From CAZQVN01 sp964596775 (lineage in GTDB: Bacteria > Eisenbacteria > RBG-16-71-46 > JABDJR01 > JAWXBZ01), in assembly GCA_964596775.1 (NCBI GenBank), contig CAZQVN010000024.1, positions 1 through 51,168 of the forward strand: a stretch of DNA of 51,168 nt. Reading direction: 5' to 3'. Position 1 is the first letter of the stretch; every line of letters begins with the position of its first letter. This document shows positions 16,433-24,945 of the stretch, piece by piece. The notes under the pieces are model-generated. The model had not been told where the DNA came from, made no database searches, and was given only the letters and a program-made list of their open reading frames with translations. A program made the position numbers and the translations under genes.

Positions 16433-16939
16433 TCAACCGGTGCGCCAGTCGTCCTCGGTTTCGATTCCGCCGTCGACCCACGTCCAGATGATCTTCCGGT
16501 AGGTCAGCATGACGTCTTCGAGATGCGAGTAGTCGCGCTTGGCGGGGTCCATCGTGATCGGAAACCACTGCTTCATGCCGACGATGACCGCTTCCTCGAG
16601 CTTCGTCGTGAAGTAGTGCTCCTGGCCGCCGCCGCCCGCCTGGACGATGCGGAACCACTTGAGCTCCACGCTGGTGAGACGCTCCCCCTGTACCAGGGCG
16701 CTGTACAGTTTCGGAGAGGCCTTGTCGATCCGTTTCGTGATGATCAGCGGGTGGTGCACGCGGCGGCCGCTGGCCATTCCGGACTGGGGATCGCGCGGGA
16801 TCGTGACTTCATGACTTGCGGCCTGAATGAGACTGGACCCCTCGCGGCCCATCTGATCGTCTTCGCCGAGCCAGGATCCCCAGCCTTCGATGGGCCCCTG
16901 GGTGACACCGGTAAACCAGGCATAAATAGGGTTTGCCAT
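16433..16939 (-). CDS. hcp: Hcp, T6SS inner-tube protein
   Basis: This 168-residue protein has the Hcp hallmarks: an N-terminal strand with YAWFTGVTQGPIEG, SHEVTIPRDPQSG, RVHHPLIITKRIDKASPKL and a C-terminal MLTYRKIIWTWVDGG. Hcp hexamers stack to form the tube that is propelled by sheath contraction and can carry effectors in the lumen. It is an isolated transcription unit with a consensus promoter, an AAGGGG ribosome-binding site and a strong terminator, consistent with the high abundance Hcp needs. It is the only hcp in the window. Confidence 0.96.
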   Translation of the reverse strand: MANPIYAWFTGVTQGPIEGWGSWLGEDDQMGREGSSLIQAASHEVTIPRDPQSGMASGRRVHHPLIITKRIDKASPKLYSALVQGERLTSVELKWFRIVQAGGGGQEHYFTTKLEEAVIVGMKQWFPITMDPAKRDYSHLEDVMLTYRKIIWTWVDGGIETEDDWRTG

Positions 16940-17045
16940 GGGCTTCCCCTTCTCGCGTGCGGGGTGAGATCACCGTTCCCCCTGAGCCTTTCAGGGTCAA
17001 CGCAGCCGGCGGGTCCGCATCCAACTTGCCCCGCGGGACCTGAAG

Positions 17046-17074
17046 AATCTAGGCCCCTTGAGAGGGCATGTCAA
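17046..17074 (-). promoter_or_regulatory. Sigma-70-type promoter of hcp
   Basis: On the minus strand a perfect TTGACA (17074-17069), a 17-nt spacer and TAGATT (17051-17046) precede hcp. The predicted leader is about 100 nt and ends in a Shine-Dalgarno sequence, unlike several other promoters in the window that sit directly at the start codon. Confidence 0.75.
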
Positions 17075-17115
17075 ATGTTAAAACGGTGAAAAAGGATCGT
17101 TCGGGCGGGGGTGGA

Positions 17116-18450
17116 TCAGAAGCTGTAGTCGATCCCGACGAGGGAGGCGAAGTCGTCGCGCAGCCCCTTCTTCGTGAGCGGAAACTGGCCGTTGGCCGAC
17201 AGCAGGAAGTTGCCGGTGAAGTTGATCTTGAACCCGACGGCGCCGGTCAGCGTGTTCCGGCTTTCGCCGGTGGCGTAGGTGAGCCGGGGGAGCGTGGCCG
17301 TGATGATGACCGGGTCGCCGGTGGGGGCGGTGTTGGCCGAAAAGACCGAGTCTTCGACCGCCACGCTCCGCACGTCCGTCTGGCTCCGGCCGAGGACTTC
17401 CGCCGAAATCGTGATCCGCGGATCCACGGTCCAGTCGAAGCCGGCCGAGTAGGTCAGTTCGCTGGGCAGGTCATTGCCGCTGACGCCGTACCCGACGTTG
17501 AAGTGCGGGGCCAGGAAGTCGCGGTTCAGCGTGCCGACCAGCGAGAGCTTGCCGAGGGCTGCGCCGGTGCCGAGCAGGTTTCTTTCGTCGCCGGTCGGCA
17601 GGCGCACCTCGCCGAGGAACGCCAGGACGCCGGCCTGGTTGCCGGTGGCCCGGTACTTGCCGCGCAGGACGACGTCGCCGAGGCCGGACGCCGAGCCCCC
17701 CTGGCGGATCGTCTCGCGCGGGGTGCCGTTGATGAACACGTGCGTGTCGGACAGGTTGTCCCCGGTGGAGAGCCGGTTGACCTCGGCCTCCGCGGACACG
17801 TCCATGTCGACGCTGACGACGGGGATGGCCATGCCGAAATCGAAGCGGTCGCTGACGCCGTAGGTGGCCACGAGCGCCGTGGTGGACGCGCTGATGTTCA
17901 TGTAGACGCGGGACGTGATGACGTCGCCCTCGAAGAAGCTCGTGAGGTGCGTTCCGTCATGGTTGGAATCCTCGTGACCGAACACGAGCTTCATGTCGCC
18001 GTCGCGCAGGTTGATGTCGTCGATCTTGTCGAACGTCTGGTAGCTGTAGTTGAAGCCGAGGTTGATCTTCCCCTTCCCCACGTTGAACGCGCGCTCGGTG
18101 TAGATCGGCCCGAAGCTCTTCGTGGGGCGGTTGAACACGCCGAGGGCCGGATCCAGTTCGTAGGCGAATCCGCCCGCAGACGAGGCCAGCGGAAACGTGG
18201 AGAGCTGGTAGGCGATTTCCAGGTTCAGCTGCTGGAGCGCCCGGAACTGCGGGGATTCGTCGCCGATGAAGTGCGCGGAGTGATCGGTGCCCACGCTCGG
18301 CGGAGCGAGCGAGATCCCCTGGCGCAGAAAGTCGGGCAGGAGATCGCGGAGGTTGAGGCTCTGGGCGGACGCCGTTCCGGGGAGCAGCGCGGCCACGACC
18401 AGGGCGGATGAGAGTTTCAGGATTCGTCTCACGGGGGCGCAGTCTGGCAT
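17116..18450 (-). CDS. Outer-membrane beta-barrel protein
   Basis: The 444-residue protein has a classical signal peptide (RRILKLSSALVVAALL ... ASA) and then long runs of amphipathic strands separated by short turns. It ends in the aromatic residue of VGIDYSF, as outer-membrane barrels do. A motif GDVVLRGKYRATGNQAGVLA and a following LPTGDERNLLGTG resemble the phenol-degradation/'transporter' barrel group of unknown substrate. The start is uncertain: ATG 18450 has no ribosome-binding site. GTG 18432 gives a cleaner signal peptide and lies 8 nt after a -10-like box. Confidence 0.85.
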   Translation of the reverse strand: MPDCAPVRRILKLSSALVVAALLPGTASAQSLNLRDLLPDFLRQGISLAPPSVGTDHSAHFIGDESPQFRALQQLNLEIAYQLSTFPLASSAGGFAYELDPALGVFNRPTKSFGPIYTERAFNVGKGKINLGFNYSYQTFDKIDDINLRDGDMKLVFGHEDSNHDGTHLTSFFEGDVITSRVYMNISASTTALVATYGVSDRFDFGMAIPVVSVDMDVSAEAEVNRLSTGDNLSDTHVFINGTPRETIRQGGSASGLGDVVLRGKYRATGNQAGVLAFLGEVRLPTGDERNLLGTGAALGKLSLVGTLNRDFLAPHFNVGYGVSGNDLPSELTYSAGFDWTVDPRITISAEVLGRSQTDVRSVAVEDSVFSANTAPTGDPVIITATLPRLTYATGESRNTLTGAVGFKINFTGNFLLSANGQFPLTKKGLRDDFASLVGIDYSF

Positions 18451-18514
18451 GCACCCCGCGGGGTGTCAATCAAAAAACTGTTCGGTTGACACTCCACAAT
18501 GCGTGTTAAATACT
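18441..18514. promoter_or_regulatory. Divergent promoter region with 14-bp palindrome
   Basis: Two TTGACA boxes drive opposite directions. On the plus strand TTGACA (18486-18491), 17 nt and AATACT (18509-18514) end 6 nt before the GTG of the ASH lipoprotein. On the minus strand TTGACA (18469-18464), 17 nt and CAGACT (18446-18441) end 8 nt before GTG 18432 of the barrel gene. The minus -35 and spacer overlap a perfect palindrome, CACCCCGCGGGGTG (18452-18465), a candidate operator. Confidence 0.5.
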
Positions 18515-18520
18515 CCGCTC

Positions 18521-21500
18521 GTGAACCTTCGTCTTCCAGCCCTTCCACGCCTGACTTTTGTATTCTGCGTTCTGGCATTGGCCGTGCTCTCCGCCTGCGA
18601 GAACAGCATCGACCTGTCCACGGGCAACGAGGAGGCTCCGGCCTGCCAGATCCAGGGGCAGACCCTGGATTTCGGCCGGGTCACCGCGGACGGGACGTTC
18701 GCCGAGCGGGTGTTTTCCATCCGCAACATCGGTGGAGGGTCGCTGACCGGGTCCATCCAGCTGGACTCCGAGGCGTTCTCCATCACCGAGGGGAGCGGGC
18801 GGTTCACGCTCGGTCCGGGCCAGCTGCGGCGCGTCACGGTCCGCTTCCAGCCGAAGGCGGGGGGCAGCTTCAGCGAATCCGTGATCCTCGGGTTCCGCTG
18901 TCGCGCCGTCGAGCTCACCGGAACCGCCGATGCCGCGCTCATGTGCCGTGTCGACCCCGTGGCGCTCGACTTCGGGTCGGTGGCCACCGGCGGCGCGTTC
19001 CAGGACCGCACGTTCCGGATCGTCAACACCGGCCTCGTGCCGCTTTCGGGCACGGTCGCGATCCCCTGCGACGCCTACACGCTGAGAGGAGCGGCGGGCT
19101 ACACCATCCCCCCCGGCGACTCGCTCAGCTTCACGGTGCGCTTCCAGCCGGCCAGCGCCGGCAACCAGGACTGCCTGATCGACACCGGCCTCGGCGCCTG
19201 CCCGGACGTGGCCTGCTCGGGCCTGGCCCTCAACGCGCCCGAATGCGACGTGTCTCCCGCGGCGCTGGCGTTCGGAACGCTCTGCGCCGGGGCCACCGCG
19301 GACCGCTCGGTCACGATTACCAACACCGGAACCACCCCGTTCTCGGGCCAGGTGGGTTTCAACGGCGCCGGCTACTCCATCGTGTCCGGGGGCGGCGCCT
19401 TCACGCTCGGCTTCGGCGAATCGCGCGCGGTCACGGTGCGGTTCGCCCCGACCGGCGCCGGATCGTTCCCCGGCACGCTCAGCTTCGGCGCCGCGGCCTG
19501 CGCGGCCGTTCCGCTGTCGGGCACCGGCCTCGCTTCGGCGCCGTGCACGATCACGCCGGGCACGCTGGCCTTCGGAACGATCGACTCCGGCACGTCCAGC
19601 GTGCTGTCGTACCGCCTCGACAATCCGGGCTGCGCCGCGATCAGCGGGGAGGTCCAGGCCGGCTGCGGGCCGTTCACCGTGATCTCCGGCTCCGGTCCGT
19701 TCACGATCGAGCCCGGCGGATTCCGCACGGTGACGGTGCGCTTCGAGCCCACCGCGGCCGGAACGTTCGACTGCACGATCGGAAACGGCGGCGGCTGCCC
19801 GGACGCCCGGATGACCGGAACCGCGAGCGAGCCGCCCGTCTGCTCGGTGACGCCGGCCCAGGTCGAGTTCGGCCCGGTCCTGGTCGGATCCACGGTGGAC
19901 AGGAGCTTCACGATCCGGAACCTCGGCGCCGGTACGCTGACCGGTTCCGTCACCGAGTCCTGCCCTGAGGTGTCGATCATCGCCGGCGCCGGAGCGTTTT
20001 CGCTGGGAGCCGGCGCGCAGCGGCTGGTCACGCTGCGCTTCGCGCCGACCGCGGTGGGGCCGGTCAACTGCACGGTCGACCTCGGCGCGAACTGCGCCCC
20101 GGTCACCGCCACCGGCACGGGGGATTCGCCGCCGGTCTGCTCGGTCACCCCCACGTTCCTGAACTTCGGCCCGGTCACGATCAATACCGGCGCGGAGCGG
20201 ACGTTCACGGTCCGGAACACCGGCGGCGGCACGCTCAGCGGGAACATCACGGAAAGCTGCCCGGACTATTCGCTCGTGTCCGGCGGGGGCGCGTTCAGCC
20301 TCGGACCGGGGGAATCGAAGGTCGTCACCGTGCGCTTCCAGCCCGCCGTGTTCGGCACGCTGAACTGCGGCATCGGTCTGGGCCTGGCCGGCTGCACGAG
20401 CGTCACCTGTACCGGCAGCGGCCAGCAGGCCACGAACTGCCAGGTGGTCCCCACGTTGCTCGACTTCGGAACGGTGACCACCGGCACGTTCGCCGAACGG
20501 ACGTTCAACATCACGAACAGCGGCGGCGGAACGATCAGCGGCAGCGTGGCGCTCGGCAACTGCCCCGGATACACGCTGGAGTCGGGAGGCGGGGCGTACA
20601 GCCTGTCCGGCGGCCAGACGAGGACGGTGCGTGTCCGCTACACCGCCACCGTGCCGGGCACGTTCGGATGCACGATCGACACCGGCACGAACGACTGTCT
20701 CGACGTGACGGCCTCGGCCGATGCCCAGAATCCGCCGGCCTGCACGATCGCGCCTGCGTCGCTCCAGTTCGACCCGGTCACGGTCGGCACGTTCGCGGAA
20801 AAGTCGTTCACGATCACGAACACCGGCGGCGGCACGCTGTCCGGCACGATGACGGAAAACTGCCCGGACTTCCTGCTGTCCTCCGGCGGCGGCGCCTACA
20901 GCCTCGCGGCGGGGCAGTCGCGCACGGTCGTCGTCCGGTTCGCCCCGGTGTCCACCGGGTCGAAGAACTGCTCGGTGGCCACCGGCAATGATCTCTGCCC
21001 GACGGTCGCCGCGGCCGGCACGGCCGAGGCGGCGCCGTTCTGCTCGATTTCCCCGCCCGCGCTGACGTTCGGCCTCGTCCCGGTCGGACAGACCGCGGAC
21101 CAGTCGTTCACGATCACGAACACCGGCGGCGGCGTGGTGACCGGCAGCATCAGCGAACTCTGCGACGCGTTCTCGATCGTTTCGGGCGGCGGCGCCTACT
21201 CGCTCGGCGCCGGCCAGTCGAAGTCGGTGACGATCCGCTTCAGCCCGACCACCGGCGGCAGCCAGAGCTGTCTCGTGGAAACGGGAAGCGCCACCTGCGC
21301 CAACGTTTCGGCGTCCGGCACCGGCGATCCGCCTCCCGTCTGCCAGGTATCGCCCGCCAGCCTCGCGTTCGGCACCGTGTCGATCGGCACGTTCCTCGAC
21401 CGCTCGTTCACGATCACGAATACCGGCGGCCAGACGCTCTCCGGATCGGTCGGGGAGTCGTGCGCGGAGTTCACGCTGCAGCAGGGCGCCGGTTCCTACA

Positions 21501-22204
21501 CTCTGGGGGCGGGGCAGACACGGACGGTCACGGTCCGCTATCAGCCCACGACGACCGGCGCCAAGACCTGCACGATCACCACGGGATCCGCGGCCTGCGC
21601 CAACGTGGGGGCCACCGGCACCGGCGAGCCCGGCCCGGTGTGCCAGCTCTCGACCGCGAGCCTCAACTACGGCATCGTGGCCGTGGGGCTGTCGTCGGAC
21701 CGCTCGTTCACGATCACGAACAGCGGCGGAGGCACGCTGACCGGCACGGTGTCCGAGTCCTGCACCGGATACTCGATCATCGCCGGCGGCGGCGCCTACG
21801 CGCTCGGCGCGGGGCAGAGCCGCAACGTCACCGTGCGGTTCACGCCTCCCGATTTCCAGGACCATGCCTGCACGATCACGCTCGGGGGGATCTGCGCGAA
21901 CGTGTCCGCGAACGGGACCGGTGGCGTCAGCCATGCGCGGCACGTAACCCCGCTGGTTCAGTCGAACTGCGCGCTGGCCGGGTGCCACAACGGCTCGAAT
22001 GCGCTGCCCGATTTCCGCGTCCATGCCACGATGTCCTCGCCGACGTACGTGAACACCGGAAACCCCACGGCGAGCCTCATCTTCCAGAAGGCGTCGGTGA
22101 ACCCGGGCATATCCCACTCCGGCGGCAAGCCGTGGCCGGTCGGCGGCGCCTCCTACAATCTCGTCCTCAAGTGGGTGCAGCAGGGGGCGCTGAACCTGCC
22201 GTAG
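18521..22204 (+). CDS. Giant lipoprotein, 11 ASH-like repeats plus haem-like tail
   Basis: The 1227-residue protein starts at GTG with a lipoprotein signal (lipobox LSAC). It then carries 11 repeats of about 90-100 residues of the form C-x-x-x-P-x-x-L-x-F-G, a strand such as FTITNTGGGTLSG, then GGGAYSLGAGQ, VTVRFxP and a second cysteine pair. This is the ASPM-SPD-2-Hydin (choice-of-anchor D-like) Ig fold, here likely disulphide-stabilised. The last about 95 residues (SHARHVTPLVQSNC onward) hold C1150-x4-C1155-H1156 and end ILKWVQQGAL-like, as in small cytochrome c domains with variant CX4CH spacing. It probably sits on the cell surface. There is no ribosome-binding site, and the promoter -10 lies 6 nt upstream. 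The link to T6SS is positional only. Confidence 0.85.
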   Translation: MNLRLPALPRLTFVFCVLALAVLSACENSIDLSTGNEEAPACQIQGQTLDFGRVTADGTFAERVFSIRNIGGGSLTGSIQLDSEAFSITEGSGRFTLGPGQLRRVTVRFQPKAGGSFSESVILGFRCRAVELTGTADAALMCRVDPVALDFGSVATGGAFQDRTFRIVNTGLVPLSGTVAIPCDAYTLRGAAGYTIPPGDSLSFTVRFQPASAGNQDCLIDTGLGACPDVACSGLALNAPECDVSPAALAFGTLCAGATADRSVTITNTGTTPFSGQVGFNGAGYSIVSGGGAFTLGFGESRAVTVRFAPTGAGSFPGTLSFGAAACAAVPLSGTGLASAPCTITPGTLAFGTIDSGTSSVLSYRLDNPGCAAISGEVQAGCGPFTVISGSGPFTIEPGGFRTVTVRFEPTAAGTFDCTIGNGGGCPDARMTGTASEPPVCSVTPAQVEFGPVLVGSTVDRSFTIRNLGAGTLTGSVTESCPEVSIIAGAGAFSLGAGAQRLVTLRFAPTAVGPVNCTVDLGANCAPVTATGTGDSPPVCSVTPTFLNFGPVTINTGAERTFTVRNTGGGTLSGNITESCPDYSLVSGGGAFSLGPGESKVVTVRFQPAVFGTLNCGIGLGLAGCTSVTCTGSGQQATNCQVVPTLLDFGTVTTGTFAERTFNITNSGGGTISGSVALGNCPGYTLESGGGAYSLSGGQTRTVRVRYTATVPGTFGCTIDTGTNDCLDVTASADAQNPPACTIAPASLQFDPVTVGTFAEKSFTITNTGGGTLSGTMTENCPDFLLSSGGGAYSLAAGQSRTVVVRFAPVSTGSKNCSVATGNDLCPTVAAAGTAEAAPFCSISPPALTFGLVPVGQTADQSFTITNTGGGVVTGSISELCDAFSIVSGGGAYSLGAGQSKSVTIRFSPTTGGSQSCLVETGSATCANVSASGTGDPPPVCQVSPASLAFGTVSIGTFLDRSFTITNTGGQTLSGSVGESCAEFTLQQGAGSYTLGAGQTRTVTVRYQPTTTGAKTCTITTGSAACANVGATGTGEPGPVCQLSTASLNYGIVAVGLSSDRSFTITNSGGGTLTGTVSESCTGYSIIAGGGAYALGAGQSRNVTVRFTPPDFQDHACTITLGGICANVSANGTGGVSHARHVTPLVQSNCALAGCHNGSNALPDFRVHATMSSPTYVNTGNPTASLIFQKASVNPGISHSGGKPWPVGGASYNLVLKWVQQGALNLP
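20804..21720 (+). repeat. 300-bp periodic coding repeat in ASH lipoprotein gene
   Basis: The 17-mer TCGTTCACGATCACGAA occurs at 20804, 21104, 21404 and 21704, exactly 300 bp apart. The last four protein repeats are therefore each 100 residues, with conserved DNA as well as protein. Confidence 0.92.
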
Positions 22205-22349
22205 GCGGACTGTTTCGGGGCGCCGAGTTCCGGAAAGTGTCCCAAATCACGGCTGGCGCAACTCCGATCCGCCGCGCTATATTTCCCCCTTCGGCACACC
22301 GGCGAACCACCGCGGCGGCGGCGTCCGGCGTGACCCTGGGACATTCCTC

Positions 22350-23018
22350 ATGGGAAAGACCGTCGTCGTCAAACCCGGTGATACGCTGTCGAGCCTGGCC
22401 GCCCGGCACGGGTTCGCGGATTTTCGCACCGTGTTCGACGATCCCGGGAACGCCGCCCTCAAGTCGCTCCGCAAGAATCCGCACACGCTGGTCCCCGGGG
22501 ACGAGGTGTTCATTCCCGACCGGGAAGACCGGCAGGAAAGCGCTCCCACCGACACCCGCACCACGTTCGTGGCGCAGATCCAGGGGCTCTTTCTCCGGGT
22601 CAAGGTGCTCGACTTCGACAACCGGAAACTCGATTCCGACGCCGTCTGTCTCCTGTCCACGACCGGGACGCCCCAGGAACTGAACCCGGACGGCGACGGC
22701 ATCGTGGAATCGCCGATCCGGCGCGACCTCGAAAAGGCCGAACTCCGCGTGGCGGAAAAGGAACTCAAGTTCGACCTCCTGATCGGACAACTCCAGGACA
22801 TCAACACGCTGGCCGGCCAGCGCGCCCGCCTCAACAACCTCGGCTACTTCGCGGGGTTCATGGAGGACGACGTGGAGCAGTTCCGCTGGGGCGCCGAGGA
22901 GTTCAACAAGGACAAGAAGGTGCAGCCGATGGGGGTGAAGAAGACGGACGTCGACCCCGAGGCCGGCCTGACCCGGGGCGCGTTCCTCGCGAAGCTCGAA
23001 AAGGAGCACGGCTCCTGA
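22350..23018 (+). CDS. LysM-domain protein
   Basis: The 222-residue protein has an N-terminal LysM motif (VVVKPGDTLSSLAARHGF through LVPGDEVFIP, residues about 4-56). It has no signal peptide, so it acts in the cytoplasm or is exported by a non-Sec route. The C-terminal part (LNNLGYFAG ... VEQFRWGAEEFNKD) resembles a peptidoglycan-binding helical repeat. Cytoplasmic LysM proteins are known as spike-adjacent parts of contractile injection systems, and an adaptor role is plausible here. It leads a three-gene unit with a 16-nt gap to the next gene. A TATATT at 22278-22283 is a weak promoter candidate. Confidence 0.82.
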   Translation: MGKTVVVKPGDTLSSLAARHGFADFRTVFDDPGNAALKSLRKNPHTLVPGDEVFIPDREDRQESAPTDTRTTFVAQIQGLFLRVKVLDFDNRKLDSDAVCLLSTTGTPQELNPDGDGIVESPIRRDLEKAELRVAEKELKFDLLIGQLQDINTLAGQRARLNNLGYFAGFMEDDVEQFRWGAEEFNKDKKVQPMGVKKTDVDPEAGLTRGAFLAKLEKEHGS

Positions 23019-23034
23019 CCGGAGCCTGAGCCGC

Positions 23035-24944
23035 ATGGCCAACCCCATCTTCGTCCTCGACGTCAGCGAGGAAGGGATCGTCGCCACCCACTTTGCCCGG
23101 GTGGAGCTCCCGGCGCTCGTTTCGCCCACGCCCGACGAGAGCCGCCCCGACTTTCACAACACCGTCCGTCCGTCCCTCGTCGTCATCGGGTGCATGAACC
23201 TGGCCGATTCGGGGTTCGAGTTCGATTCCTCGTTCGTCGTGCCCCGGTCGAAGGGGCGGTTCACCGCGTTCGGCGAGATGATGACGCGGCTTCGCCGTCA
23301 CGACCCCACCGGGGCGAAGCGCTTTCCGCCGGTCAACATCTTCGGTCACGCCGACCCCACCGGGGAGCCGGAGTACAACAAGCACCTGTCCGGTCGCCGG
23401 GCCCGCGCCGTGTTCGGCGTGTTCACGCGTGACGTGGCGCTCTGGGAACAGCTGTTCAGCAATCCGTTCGGCGGCGACAACTGGGGCACGAAGTCGATCC
23501 AGCACATGCTCTCGTTCGTCGGGAGCGGCATCCCGTTCTACGAGGGTCCGATCGACGGGGCGGTCACGCCGGAAACGAAGAAGCAGACGAAGGAGGCGAT
23601 CGAGGAGTACCAGAGGGCGCGCAGCCTCGTGCCGGTCGACGGGAAAGCCGGTCCGAACACGCGGAAGGTCCTGTTCGCCGAGTACATGGACGAGATCTGC
23701 CGGCTGAAGAACGACCAGCCGTACGCGCTCGATCCGGTGGAGGGGTTCCTGTTCCGCGGCAAGGACAAGACGCGCAAGGGCGACGTGATGGGGTGCGGCG
23801 AGTTCAACCCGGTGCTGCTCCTGTCGAAGGAGGAGGAGGATTCGTTCAAGAAGGCCGCGACCGACCCGCTCGTCAAGGAAGCCCGCGACCGGGCCTACGC
23901 GGAGGACCGCCGCGTCGTTGTGTTCGTGTACAAGCACGACGTGAAGCTGGACGTGGCGAAGTGGCCCTGCCCGCGGGCCACCGAGGGAGGCGCCGCCTGC
24001 AAGGAGCGCTTCTGGGCGGATCACAAGGAGCGGCTGGCCCGCACCGACGAGCGCCGCCGGTTCAAGTTGACCGGCGACACGTTCGCCTGCCGCTGGTACC
24101 ACGGGTTCGCGGCGCACTCTCCCTGCGAATCCGGCCGGAAACTGTGGGTGATCCGTCTCCGCAAGGACGGGGCCAGAAAGGAGCAGGAACCGCTGGCCCG
24201 CGCCGCCTACGTGGTCCAGGCCGGCGATGCCGCGTACGCGCCGGTGCTCCGCGGGTTCACCGACGAGAACGGCCAGCTCGAGATCCCCGTCTTCCACGAG
24301 AAGATGACGATGACGCTCAAGGTCGACTGGTTCGGCCTGGTGACGCCCCCCGACGAAGGGGAGGACGCGCCGGGCCCGGCGGCGGCGGGCGACGGCGGGT
24401 CGGGCGGCAACGGCAGCGCGGCGCCCGGTGGCAGCTCCGCGCCGGCCGCCGGGGAAACGGCGGGGACGCCCCCCGTCGGTGCCGACGTCGACCGGTTCGA
24501 GGGGGAGGAGAACTTCCTCGTCCTCAGGCTCGACGGCGGCGCGCTGANNNNNNNNNNNNNNNNNNNNNNNNNNNNNNNNNNNNNNNNNNNNNNNNNNNNN
24601 NNNNNNNNNNNNNNNNNNNNNNNNNNNNNNNNNNNNNNNNNNNNNNNCGGTTCGAGGGGGAGGAGAACTTCCTCGTCCTCAGGCTCGACGGCGGCGCGCT
24701 GAAGCAGATGAGCGACGAAAACCTTCCGTCCGAGCAGCGGCTCTACAATCTCGGTTTCGGTCGCGGCAAGCCGGGCACCTGGGACGACGCTCTCCGGAAG
24801 CGGGCGGTGAGCGGATTCCAGAAGTCGCGCGACCTCCCGGTGACCGGCGCGCTGGACGCGGACACGCGGCTCAGGCTGAAGGAAGAGCACGAGGGGATAG
24901 CCCCGCCGCCGCCGCCCGAAAACCCCGCCCCGGGAGCGTCCTGA
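23035..24944 (+). CDS. OmpA/peptidoglycan-binding protein, interrupted by scaffold gap
   Basis: As deposited the gene is interrupted by 100 N. The 55 bases before the gap (24493-24547) are identical to the 55 after it (24648-24702). Removing one copy and the Ns restores one open frame of 584 residues. Residues about 95-130 hold an OmpA-like motif (NIFGHADPTGEPEYNKHLSG). Two peptidoglycan-binding repeats follow, at about 165-225 (PIDGAVTPETK) and 520-567 (LPVTGALDADTRLRL), separated by a Gly/Ala/Pro linker. There is no signal peptide. It starts 16 nt after the LysM gene and ends 1 nt before the next start. A wall-binding spike cargo or an anchor for the short TssL are both possible. Confidence 0.82.
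24548..24647. other. Assembly gap of 100 N
   Basis: There are exactly 100 unknown bases, the conventional filler for a gap of unknown size. Identical 55-bp ends on both sides suggest that the contigs really overlap and that no sequence is missing. The extra 155 bases (100 N plus 55) are not a multiple of three, so the artefact breaks the reading frame of the enclosing gene. Confidence 0.95.
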
Positions 24945-24945
24945 C

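Noticed and set aside
20804..21720. Regular 300-bp repeats as a CRISPR-like or satellite array
   Set aside because: The repeats are in frame within one protein-coding gene and correspond to 100-residue domains.
18506..22117. 1203-codon minus-strand frame opposite the ASH lipoprotein
   Set aside because: Its apparent repeats only reflect the coding repeats of the plus strand.
24493..24702. Direct repeat of 55 bp as a possible attachment site or mobile-element target duplication
   Set aside because: The copies abut a 100-N filler on both sides and collapse to an intact frame, which fits an assembly overlap better than biology.
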